A stretch of DNA of 64,000 nucleotides from Charina bottae (taxonomy: Eukaryota > Chordata > Lepidosauria > Squamata > Charinaidae), in NCBI GenBank assembly GCA_023362775.1, contig JALMGJ010000016.1, positions 2,836,001-2,900,000 on the forward strand. The letters are read 5' to 3'. The first letter of the stretch is position 1; each line of letters opens with the position of its first letter. Shown here one piece after another: positions 33,550 to 43,639 of this stretch. The notes beneath the pieces are model-generated. The model ran no database searches. It had not been told where the DNA came from and saw only the letters and a list, made by a program, of their open reading frames with translations. Both the position numbers and the translations under genes were made by a program.

Positions 33550-33672
33550 TAGGAACCGCCCAGAGTCCCCTCCGGAATGGGGGGAGATGGGCGGTGATAT
33601 AAGTTGGAAATATAAATAAATAAATAAATAAACAAACAAACAAACAAACAAACAAACAAACAAACAAACAAA
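33550..33672 (+). mobile_element. L2 3' end, (AAAT)n then (AAAC)n tail
   Basis: GGAACCGCCCAGAGTCCCCT and GGGGGGAGATGGGCGGTGAT form the L2 terminus. An AAAT run (33611-33631) changes to an AAAC run (33631-33672), consistent with a mutated unit spreading by slippage. Confidence 0.88.
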
Positions 33673-33844
33673 CTGCGTGGCAGATAGCACAGGGTTGACC
33701 AATTTCCCCAGTCTGCTATATTGTGGAGGTGGCTGCTGATATGGAGAAAACTGCTCAACTGATATGGCCTTTTAAAAGCACTTTATTAAAAATCAAGGGG
33801 AAAAAATTAATTCAACCTCTGACCTGCTGTGCTAGATTTCTGTT

Positions 33845-35218
33845 TTTATTATAGTTGGCTGCACGGTCAGCCAGATGTTTAGACTGGATTTGGCATTTTT
33901 GTATACCTATTGAGTCCTCCCCAAGGACCTGGAATAGGCAGTTGTTTCATAATATTAAAGGTATTGTTGCAGGATGTAAGCTGTTCCAAGTAAAGCTGCC
34001 TTTTGCAATTGACTGATGGTGATTTTGTCAATGCCGATGGTGTTCAAGTGGTGCTCCAGAAGTTTCGGAATTGCACCCAATTGCACCTATTACTATTCTT
34101 ACTAGCTTTGCATTTTTTTTTGCCACAGTCATTCTACTTCTATTTGCAGGTCTTTATATTTTGTGATTTTCTCCACTTCTTTCTCTTTTATTCTACTGTC
34201 TCCAGCTACTGCAATATCCACTCAAGACTTTTTTGCCTTTCTTATCAGCAATTGTTAAGTCTGGGGTGCTGTGTGGCAGATGCTTGTCTGTTTGAATTTT
34301 AAAGTCCCAGAGCACTTTAGCTTCTTCATTTTCTATTACTTTGTCTATTTTGTTGTCCCACCAGTTCTTGCTTGCAGGCAAGTGGTATTTCTTGCAGATA
34401 TTCCAATGCATCATTGTTGCTACTTTGTCATGCTGTTGTTTGTAATCAGTCTATGCAATCTTCTTGCAGCAGCTAACTCGGTGGTCCACTGTTTCTTCAG
34501 CTTCTTTGCAGAGGTAGTACTTGTTGTCTGTTGCTCTCTTCTCAATTCTGGCTTTATATGCATTTGTTCTTAAGGATTGGTCTTGTGCAGCCAGAATTAG
34601 CACCTCTGTCTCTTTCTTCAGTTTTCTTGCTCTTAGCCATTGCAAGGTCTTGTTCTTACCTGCTTTGACTGCTAGATTTTTTATGTAACTGGCCATGTAA
34701 TACTTTGCCTTGCCATGTCTCTTTTCTATTCTTCATTTGGACTTTCTTATAGGCCAGTTTGGTCTCTTTGGTATTCAGTAAGCCTTCATGGTGTACTAGC
34801 TTCAGTGCATCTTCTTCACTCTCCTTCAGATATTCTTCCAGTGCTCTTTTTTCTTCTTCAACTGTCTGGTGTACTTGCAACATTCAGTGGCCACCTATGC
34901 TCTTTGATAAATAGAGTCTGTCAATGTCACTCATGGATGTAGGGCATGATTCATTGTCATTATTTTTCTGGTCTTCCTATCCAGGGCTTCCAGTTCAGCT
35001 TGAGTCCAGTCCACTATTCCAGCTGTATATCTAATGACTGGAATTGCCCAGGTGTTAATTGCCTTGATGTTATTTCTACCACTGAGTTGGACTTTAAGTT
35101 CTTCTTCACTCTTCTGATGCATTCACTACTAACCTTCTTCCTGAATTCAGTGTGCTTGATGTTGTCAGCCTGAAGGATGCCCAGGTATTTGTAGTGATTT
35201 TCTTCATCCAGACTCTTG
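33845..35218 (-). mobile_element. R4-clade LINE, 5'-truncated
   Basis: From 35218 downward the minus strand encodes NHYKYLGILQADNIK, AINTWAIPVIRYTAGIVDWT with QAELEALDRKTRKIMTMNHA, then EEYLKESEEDALKLVHHEG, VLILAAQDQSLRTN, a CCHC-like CKEAEETVDHRVSC, HWNICKKYHLP, VLWDFKIQTDKHL and PDLTI in the restriction-like endonuclease. A further block near 34230-34000 matches DIAVAGDSRIKEKEVEKITK and QLQKAALLGTAYIL. Frames change several times. R4 elements use this C-terminal PD-(D/E)XK nuclease instead of an AP endonuclease. RT motifs A-C are missing. Borders approximate. Confidence 0.82.
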
Positions 35219-35223
35219 ATGTT

Positions 35224-35302
35224 ATATTATTATTATTATTATTATTGTTGTTGTTGTTGTTGTTGTTATTATAATTATAATTATTATTATTATTATTATT
35301 TT
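35224..35302. repeat. (ATT)n/(GTT)n/(ATT)n compound microsatellite
   Basis: ATT units are interrupted by a GTT block at about 35246-35268. It abuts the 5' end of the R4 fragment. Confidence 0.93.
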
Positions 35303-35448
35303 TATTTGCAATATTTTTTTTTATGTTTTTGGCAGGTAGAGGAGCATTCACAATGTACTTCACTTTTACTTTGGCTTTGATCATAAAAGTGAGCATGGGT
35401 GGAAATCTGTATAGTCTATCATAGGACCTCACTATTTTACAATAAAAT

Positions 35449-35460
35449 ACTGGAAGGTAT
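35449..35460. repeat. BovB-2 target-site duplication, left
   Basis: ACTGGAAGGTAT, repeated at 38672-38683. Confidence 0.85.
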
Positions 35461-38400
35461 TTCCTTCATAGACCCCTTCATGGATCACTGCCTTGTCGTG
35501 GCGAAGGGGCTTGTGTAACTCAATGAAGTCAGGTCAAGAAGAACAGGTCATGATGGAGAGTTCTGACAAAACGTGGTCCAAAACTGGAGGAGGGAATGGC
35601 AAACCACTCCAGTATCCTTCCAAGAAAACCCATGGACAGTATCAAAAGGCTAAAAGATATGACGGCGGAAGATGAGCCCCTCAGGTCGGAAGGTGTCCAA
35701 AATGCTACTGGGGAAGAGTGGAGGGCAATTCAGAGTAGCTCCAGAAAGAGTGAAGCGGCTGGGCCAAAGCCGAAAGGACGCTCAGTTGTGGATGTGTCTG
35801 GAAGTGGAAGGAAAGTCCGATGCTGTAAAGAACAATATTGCATAGGAACCTGGAATGTAAGATCTATGAATCAAGGTAAGCTGGATGTGGTCAAACATGA
35901 GATGACAAGATTGAACATCGACATCTTGGGAATCAGCGAACTAAAATGGACAGGAATGGGCGAATTTAATTCAGGAGACCATTATAAATACTACTGTGGG
36001 CAACAATCCCTTAGAAGAAATGGAGTACCTCTCATAGTCAATAAAAGAGTGGGAAAGGCAGTACTGGGGTACAACCTCAAAAACGACAGAATGCTTTCAG
36101 TTCGAATCCAAGGCAAACCATTCAACATCACAGTGATCCAAGTCTATGCCCCAACCACTGATGCCGAAGAAGCTGAAGTTGACCGGCTCTATGAAGACCT
36201 ACAACACCTTCTAGAACTAACACCAAAAAAAGATGTCCTTTTCATCATAGGGGACTGGAATGCTAAAGTAGGAAGTCAAAAAATAACCGGAATAACAGGC
36301 AAGTTTGGCTTCGGAGTACAAAATGAAGCAAGGCAAAGGCTAATAGAGTTTTGTCAAGAGAACAGGCTGGTCATAGCTAACACTCTTTTCCAACAACACA
36401 AGAGACGACTCTACACATGGACATCACCAGATGGTCAATACCGAAATCAGATTGATTATATACTTTGCAGCCAAAGATGGAGAAGCTCTATACAATCAGC
36501 AAAAACAAGACCTGGAGCTGACTGGCTCAGTTCATGAGCTTCTTATCGCAAAATTTAGGCTTAAATTGAAGAACGTAGAGAAAACCACTAGACCACTCAG
36601 GTATGACCTAAATCATATCCCTTATGAATATACAGTGGAGGTGGGGAATAGATTTAAAGGATTAGATCTGGTAGACAGAGTGCCTGAAGAACTATGGATG
36701 GAGGTTCGTAACATAGTATAGGAGGCAGCAACTAAAACCATCCAAAAGAAAAAGAAATGCAAGAAAGCAAAGTGGCTGACTGATAAGGCTTTACAAATAG
36801 CTGAGGAAAGAAGGGAAGCAAAAGGCAAGGGAGAAAGGGAAAGATATAAACAACTGAATGCAGAATTCCAGAGAATAGCAAGGAGAGATAAGAAGGCCTT
36901 CTTAAATGAACAATGCAAAGAAATTGAGGAAAACAATAGAATGGGGAAGACTAGAGATCTCTTCAAGAAAATCGGAGATATCAAGGGAACGTTTTGTGCA
37001 AAGATGGGCATGATAAAGGACAAAAAAGGCAGGGACCTAACAGAAGCAGAAGAGATTAAGAAGAGGTGGCAAGAATACACAGAAGAACTATACAAGAAAG
37101 ATCTTAATATCCCTGATAAATACGATTGTGTTGTCACTGACCTTGAGCCGGACATCCTAGAGAGTGAAGTCAAGTGGGCCTTAGGAAGCATTACTAACAA
37201 CAAAGCTAGCGGAGAAGACAGTATCCCAGCTGAGCTATTTAAAATCCTAAAAGATGATGCGGTTAAAGTGCTGCACTCAATATGCCAAGAAATTTGGAAA
37301 ACTCAACAGTGGCCACAGGATTGGAAAAGGTCAGTTTACGTTCCAATTCCAAAGAAAGGCAATGCCAAAGAATGTTCAAACTACCGTACAATTGCGCTCA
37401 TTTCACATGCTAGCAAGGTTATGCTGAAAATCCTACAAGCTAGGCTTCAGCAGTATGTGAACTGAGAACTACCAGAAGTGCAAGCTGGGTTTCGAAGAGG
37501 CAGAGGAACTAGAGATCAGATTGCCAACATTCGCTGGATCATGGAAAAAGCAAGAGAGTTCCAGAAAAACATCTACTTCTGCTTCATTGACTACGCTAAA
37601 GCCTTTGATTGTGTGGATCACAACAAACTGTGGCAAAGTCTTAAAGAGATGGGAGTACCAGACCACCTTACCTGTCTCCTGAGAAACCTGTATGCGGGTC
37701 AAGAAGCAACAGTTAGAACCGGACATGGAACAGCCGACTGGTTCAAAATTCGGAAAGGAGTACGACTAGGCTATATATTATCACCCTGCTTATTTAACTT
37801 ATATGCAGAGTACATCATGAGAAATGCCGGGCTGGATGAATCACAAGCCGGAGTTAAGATTGCCAGGAGAAATATCAACAACCTCAGATATGCAGACGAT
37901 ACCACCCTAATGGCAGAAAGTGAAGAGGAACTAAAGAGCCTCTTGATGAGGGTGAAAGAGGAGAGTGCAAAAGCTGGCTTGAAACTCAACATTAAAAAAA
38001 CCCAGATCATGGCACCTTGTCCCATCACTTCCTGGCAAATAGAAGGGGAAGAAATGGAAGCAGTGACAGATTTTATTTTCTTGGGCTCCAAGATCACAGC
38101 AGACGGTGACTGCAGCCATGAAATTAAAAGAGGCTTGCTCCTTGGGAGGAAAGCTATGGCAAACCTAGACAGCATATTAAAAAGCAGAGACATCACCTTG
38201 CCAACAAAGGTCTGTATAGTTAAATCTATGGTTTTCCCAGTAGTAATGTATGGCTGTGAGAGTTGGACCATAAGGAAGGCTGAGCGCCGAAGAATTGATG
38301 CTTTTGAACTGTGGTGCTGAAGAAGACTCTTGAGAGTCCCTTGGACTGCAAGGAGGTCAAACCAGTCAATCCTAAAAGAAATCAACCCTGACTGCTCATT

Positions 38401-38671
38401 GGAAGGACAGATGCTGAAGCTGAAGCTCAAATACTTTGGCCACCTAATGCGAAGAGAGGACTCACTGGAAAAGACCCTGATGCTGGGAAAGACTGAAGGC
38501 AAAAGGAGAAGGGGACGGCAGAGGATGAGATGGTTAGATAGCATCACTGATGTAATGAACATGAATTTGAGTAAACTCCGGGAGACAGTGGAGGACAGGA
38601 AGGCCTGGCGTGCTATGGTCCATGAGGTCATGAAGAGTCGGACACGACTGAACGACTGAACAACAACAACA
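35461..38671 (+). mobile_element. BovB (RTE) LINE, full length, copy 2
   Basis: A 3.2-kb plus-strand RTE LINE in a 12-bp TSD. It starts CCCCTTCATGGATCACTGCC at 35473 (12 extra bases precede it), and ends GAGTCGGACACGACTGAACG plus AAC repeats. It has the segment deleted in copy 1. It is inverted relative to copy 1, 29 kb away, and very similar to it. The ORF is broken in four places. Confidence 0.95.
35596..38659 (+). pseudogene. BovB endonuclease/reverse transcriptase ORF, copy 2 (frameshift and three stops)
   Basis: The endonuclease (35596-36537) keeps GTWNVRSMNQGKLDVV (catalytic Asn), ISELKWTG (catalytic Glu), YAPTTDA and GDWNAKVG. A 2-base loss near 36523 shifts the frame. In the shifted frame the catalytic SDH reads SVH, so Asp is lost as well. 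Stops follow at 36719-36721 (TAG for Glu), 37463-37465 (TGA, also in copy 1) and 38318-38320 (TGA where copy 1 has Trp). RT motifs are present: IDYAKAFDCVDH, GVRLGYILSPCL (motif B degraded from RQGC) and YADD at 37889-37900. C-terminal WTIRKAERRRIDAFELWC and VPWTARRSNQSIL match copy 1. Confidence 0.92.
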
Positions 38672-38683
38672 ACTGGAAGGTAT
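38672..38683. repeat. BovB-2 target-site duplication, right
   Basis: Exact copy of 35449-35460. Confidence 0.85.
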
Positions 38684-39130
38684 GTAGGCTGGACACAACG
38701 GTCTGCAGGGAGATGTAATGGTACTGTCAAGGAAGATTGAAGATCATTTATTAAGGCTCTGTTTACACATGTTGAGCCTGAAAAATGTTGCAGCTGTTTT
38801 AAGAGGCCCAAGTCAACTACTTAAAGTAGGTGTAACTTTTTTCTGGCTTGTGAATAAATGTGAAAAAGTTGGGATGCTTTGATGAATTGCCAGAAGAGAC
38901 TATACTTGCAGAAGGTCTGAAGTACTTCATTTCTGAAGTGTGCTAAGCCCTAAAAATTATAGTGTAAACCATCTTTTCTCTGAGTATGATTCATTGCCTA
39001 ACAGGATAGAGTACATCACAAATTCTTCCAGAAAGAAATTGCTGCCAGAGTCGAAGGCAGAAAATAATGAAAGCAGCATTATGTTGTCAGGACACAAATT
39101 CTTCCCATTTGTATGTACATTGTGAATTGC
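38684..39130. other. No feature seen
   Basis: Unique-looking stretch between BovB and the microsatellite cluster. Confidence 0.45.
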
Positions 39131-39153
39131 GTATGTGTGTGTGTGTGTGTGTA

Positions 39154-39201
<48 letters not shown>

Positions 39202-39234
39202 CACACACACACACATACACACACACACACACAC
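39131..39234. repeat. (GT)n-(TA)n-(CA)n self-complementary microsatellite
   Basis: A long GT run with two TATG interruptions passes through TATATATATA at 39193-39202 into a CA run. The sequence around that centre is self-complementary and could form a hairpin; the GT/CA arms also favour Z-DNA. Confidence 0.93.
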
Positions 39235-39300
39235 TGTATATCCCCGTTGGGGGAGTTGGGCGGTCATATAAATTTAATAAATAAATAAAAATAAATAAAT
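39235..39300 (+). mobile_element. L2 3' tail
   Basis: TCCCCGTTGGGGGAGTTGGG and CGGTCATATAAATTTAATAA with AAAT units. Confidence 0.8.
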
Positions 39301-39398
39301 ATATATATATATATATTTGCATATACAGTATATAGTGTATATACTGTATGTATGTGTGTGTGTGTTGTGTGTGTGTGTGTATATATATATAAATAAAA
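39301..39398. repeat. AT/GT-rich microsatellite block
   Basis: TA run, near-palindromic ATACAGTATATAGTGTATAT, a GT run (about 39349-39380) and a second TA run, leading directly into the SINE. Confidence 0.85.
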
Positions 39399-39726
39399 GG
39401 GGCGTGGTGGCTCAGTGGGTAAGTCGCCAGGCTTGTCGATTGGAAGGTTCGGAGGTTCAGAGGTGTGAATCCCTAGCCCTGCATGACGGAGTGAGCTCCC
39501 ACACTAACTCAAGCTCTTGCCAACCTAACAATTCGAAAGCTTGCAAATGCAACTAGATGAATAGGTACCACTTCGGTGGGTAGGTAACAGCGTTCCGCGT
39601 GTCATGCGGCCACATGACGTGGCCAGCATCTTCGGACAATGCTGGCTCTTCGGCTAACAAACGGAGTTGAGCACCGGCCCCTAGAGTCGGACACAACTGC
39701 ACAAATTTGCGGGGGGAACCTTTACC

Positions 39727-39728
<2 letters not shown>
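39399..39728 (+). mobile_element. Sauria SINE, copy 2
   Basis: Begins GGGGCGTGGTGGCTCAGTGG. The A box TGGCTCAGTGG (39408-39418) fits TRGYNNARNGG exactly; the B box GGTGTGAATCC (39462-39472) matches GGTTCGANTCC at 9 of 11. The body has CACTTCGGTGGGTAGGTAAC and CTGGCTCTTCGGCTAACAAA, and the end has GAGTCGGACACAACTGCACA, which matches the BovB terminus. The 3' end runs straight into a CA/TA microsatellite. It shares all blocks with the copy at 22996-23326. A clean TSD cannot be seen because both flanks are TA repeats. Confidence 0.9.

Positions 39729-39806
<78 letters not shown>
39729..39806. repeat. (CA)n then (TA)n microsatellite at the SINE tail
   Basis: About 20 CA units (39729-39769) followed by about 18 TA units (39770-39806). 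Confidence 0.95.
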
Positions 39807-39811
<5 letters not shown>

Positions 39812-41660
39812 CACCGAGTTTGTATTCCAATGGCACAATGCTCCTTTTGACATGTTGATGAAAATCTAAGATCCTGTTTGATGATGTCTTCTTGAAGCAA
39901 AAGTGAAGTTCCTACAGAAATATAATAAGGGGCTTTCATTACATCATAATTCCAAGAATTTGTTATTTGTTGGTCCCAAACAATAGTTGACAATGGAAAC
40001 AGATGTGAATTAGGATGTACCATCCACACTGGGCACACATGCTGGTAGTGTAATAGATATTGATGAGGTCACCCTGTGGGGTGTTTTACTATTCTCCTAG
40101 ATTCCTCATGGTTGTAGTTATAATACCTGGCACTCTGCAGGGTATTCTGTGCCATTTATTTATTTCAGTTTCAACCAAATATGGTCAAATGCAACATTGG
40201 ACATTCAATATTCTCCAAAAGATGCATGGATCTGCATAAAACACTGTGAGAAAGATGTTCATCTGAGTGTGTAATTCTCACTGGAATGATAGCAATTATT
40301 TTAAATTTCTTCAGAATTCTTTTTATAAGAAATTTCCACAACATTGTTCTTTCTCTTGAAAGTTTTCCCAAGGCAAAATTTCACCAGTATAAATTCTCAG
40401 AAGTGGAAATGTAGTGTGTGCTAATACAAGAAATTCCACTAAGTCTTGGCATAATCTGCCCATATTTTTTCCTCCAAAAGTGAAAGCTATCATGAGCCAA
40501 GCTTGATTTCACTTCTCACACTTTCTTAAAGGAGAAGGTGCAAGGCAACTGAAATTAGCTTATGCCTTGGAAAGTGCTGAGCAGTAAAAGCCAGGTCTGA
40601 AAAAAGACCTGTTTTAAAGTGGCTTTGTATGAAGCTTTTAGAAACAATGCAATCCAGTCATGTCAATACCAATCAGCCATTATGTAATGACTGCTATACC
40701 AAAATTAAAAGAAACTCATGCAAAAGACTTGCAGAAATCTAGTTTAATGGAAAGTAGTACACAGAACAAGAAGAAAGTTGTGAATGAAAGTTCCCACTCT
40801 TTTTCCCAATTAAACGTTTCAAAATGCAAGCCTCTCCTCCCCCCTCTTCCTTCATGGCCCCCCTTTGTGCCAGCTCCATGCTGCTTCCTACAGATGTCTC
40901 CAACCAAGTTGACCTTGAATTCCAGAGATAGTCCAAACAATTGACTTTCACACTCCTGGCCAGCTCCCTCCCAACTTCCTTTTCAAACTCACATGTTCTG
41001 ACACTATCAGTGTTAATATTCAGGCATGCAGGCGAGGTTCTGAGAACGTGTGATTGAGGAGCCTGACACATTATTTCTTCTTACTGCTGATACATATCCC
41101 CTGGTTTCCTGGGGGGGGGGGGGAAGGCTGTGCCAAATTACTTCTATATTGTTGTGAAGAGACATCAAGCTCAACCTGAGGGAGTCTTCACCCTACCTTT
41201 ACCCCTCCTTATGCACAACTTTCAGAACCATCTACTGTATCTTTTTTGAATGCATCTTTGGGAAACAAATGTGGATGTTTGACAGGAGAAATATGGAAGC
41301 CAGCAGACACCGGAGTCACTGGTTTCTTTTACATCGCAATTCTTAGTTTTGTGATGGCAGCTTAACAACAACAAGCTTAATTGCAAGGTAAGTTTTCTGT
41401 AACATGATCTATATGAGCTTGCCTTAAAGTTTGCTAGAAATCCCCAATAAAGCACTCAGCTGCCAAGCTTCCCAGCAGCTTAGGAAGTGCCATTATAACA
41501 GAAACAAGATTTTTCTGGATGAGAATAATAATGTTATTGGCAGTGTATGTATAGGATATCATCATCTCTGTTCTACTAAAACTAAAGGGAAAATGCTAGA
41601 AGCTACAGTTGGAGAACAACATCCATTGATAGATTATCCATACTTTGTCAGATTAAAATT
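39807..41660. other. No gene seen
   Basis: Unique-looking DNA. A G13 run lies at 41111-41123. Open frames (for example 40660-40944) show no known motif. Confidence 0.45.
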
Positions 41661-41790
41661 TAATTTAATTTATTCAATTTAAGCACTGCCTGACTCCAAA
41701 CTGACTCTGGGGGGTGTACAGTAAAACCAAACAGAATAAAAATACAATAATTATAAAAGAAATAAGAAATAAATAAAAACAAGGAGTAAA
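41661..41790 (-). mobile_element. L2-like 3' end remnant
   Basis: The complement of 41675-41720 reads TACACCCCCCAGAGTCAGTT then GGAGTCAGGCAGTGCTTAAA, a diverged L2 terminus, with AT-rich tail on the low-coordinate side. Confidence 0.5.
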
Positions 41791-42490
41791 AAGTGTTAGC
41801 CTAATCACTTTTTAGTATGTTGATCATAACCTTACAACTTATCAGTTTCCAAAGTAGATCTATGATTATGCTGTGTAAAGCCTTTTTATGGTCCCCAAAT
41901 AGTGGATTTATTTCTTTATTTTGATTTAAACAATGTACCGTATATAGCCACCATCTTTTTCTCATGACTCTACACTGTTAAAAAAGATATTAAAAAAACA
42001 ACAACCCAGAAACCAAAAACTAAAATGAAAACGTAGTGGAACGAGAACAGAGCCATCCACACAATGTACAACATACAGTCCACCACAGCGTATTGAAGTA
42101 AGGACTGAATGTTTGCAGTTTTACTCCTTTACTACATGATGAATTGTCACCATAGGGAAACAGAGAGAGAACCATAAAATACTCATGATGGGTGACATCA
42201 ATCAGAGTTCTCCGCAATGTATTTTGTAGCCTTTTGTTCAGGATATGTTTCCGTGCTTAAGGCATGCTGATCACTGCTGGGTTTTCCCGACCTCCTACAT
42301 GCTGTGTTTATATTCCCTGTATTTCAGTTAATTAATGTTATCACTTAGTAACAATTGCCCTTTGGATACTACCATTGTAGACCTGTTACTATTTTATATT
42401 CATATATACAGTATAATACTTATGTTTTGTATAATACTCATGTTTTATTATGTTTTGTTTGTGTTTTTAGATATTTTGTATAGTTTTTAA
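41791..42490. other. No feature seen
   Basis: No gene or repeat recognised. Confidence 0.45.
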
Positions 42491-42581
42491 ATTTTTATTT
42501 ATTGTAACCCGCCCAGAGTCCCTTGTTTGGGAGATGGGCGGGGAATAAATTTGAATAATAAATAAATAAATAAATAAATTA
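42491..42581 (+). mobile_element. L2 3' end with (AAAT)n tail
   Basis: TTGTAACCCGCCCAGAGTCC and TGGGAGATGGGCGGGGAATA followed by AAAT units. Confidence 0.85.
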
Positions 42582-43490
42582 TATTCATATCCTGCTTCTT
42601 TATAAAATGCTTTGGAATATACAACATAAAAAGAAATGACTGGTTTTAGAAGTTCGGTAATTATGAAGCTTTGGAAGTATACATTTCTAACTTTTAGACA
42701 ATTAGTAAGTCTTTTTTGAAAACAGGAGCTCTTACTTAGAATAGAGATATTTAAAGAACTAATAATTTGCATATTTTGATATGTATTGGCCTGAACTATC
42801 CCAAATACGTGAATTACAATGCAGTTATCCTTCAGACTGAGAACTCCTTTGAATTTTTTTTAAAGAAACACCAGAACACAATGTATATATTTTTTTAACA
42901 TATATAGAAAAATGTATATTTGAATAAAATACATTAGGGTATATATTTTGAACTATATACAATATGAATATAATATGAAATCACATATTCATACAGATTT
43001 AAAAATGCAGGTTAATGTACAAATATATTTAGGGGAAGTTAAATTTCACCACGCTTATGAACATATACAGTAGTACATAGGTAAACTCATCCTTAACACC
43101 CTACACTGGAAGGAATTGACTCCAATAACATATAGATTGAATAGACGCTTTCTACATCTCTGTAGGCATGGTCAGGAATGCATTGCAAAACTGTGAGCCT
43201 TTATTGTTTCCTAGAAAATAAGTTTAATTGAATTCAGAGAAACTTTTAAAGAAAATTATATAGACTTGAGTTGTTTAATCAATGCCAGGTTTGAAGACTA
43301 TTAAAAAAAACACATATAAAACTGACATTATACGTAACCTGATATATTTTGACAGCATGGCCCATGAACTAAAGATGTCTTAATTGCACTGCAATTAGTG
43401 GTCCTGACTGAGGGAACGTGGATAGACAATCTGGTCTCATGTTTAATATGAGAATCACTTGTTTTCATGGGCAGCTATAGAAATCAAATC
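42582..43490. other. No feature seen
   Basis: Very AT-rich, apparently unique. Confidence 0.45.
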
Positions 43491-43553
43491 ATCTCATATC
43501 TCATATCTCATATCTCATATCTCATATCTCATATCTCATATCTCATATCTCAT
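43491..43553. repeat. 7-bp tandem array, nine exact units
   Basis: ATCTCAT repeated exactly nine times (63 bp), then a short AAAT run. There is no spacer structure, so it is not a CRISPR array. Confidence 0.96.
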
Positions 43554-43639
43554 AAATAAATAAATATCACAGGATTTTTGACCCTTTGGATGCAATCCTA
43601 TAAAATGAGGTCACTTTATACCCAATGATAAGAAAACTG

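Noticed and set aside
34193..34573. Plus-strand frames rich in Phe, Leu and Cys that look like membrane segments
   Set aside because: Antisense of the R4 endonuclease region.
36622..37203. Minus-strand frame of about 190 codons opposite the BovB endonuclease-RT linker
   Set aside because: Antisense of BovB, serine/leucine-rich as expected from a lysine/glutamate-rich sense strand.
37771..38811. Long minus-strand open frame (about 346 codons) opposite BovB copy 2
   Set aside because: It is the antisense of the RT/C-terminal coding region; the same shadow occurs opposite copy 1 and the truncated copies.
39408..39472. tRNA gene
   Set aside because: A and B boxes belong to the tRNA-derived head of a Sauria SINE; the B box is degraded and no cloverleaf was found.
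40660..40944. 94-codon frame as a gene
   Set aside because: Low-complexity Lys/Ser/Pro composition, no known domain and overlapping frames of similar length on the other strand.
43491..43553. Possible CRISPR array
   Set aside because: Units are 7 bp with no spacers; simple tandem repeat in a vertebrate genome.
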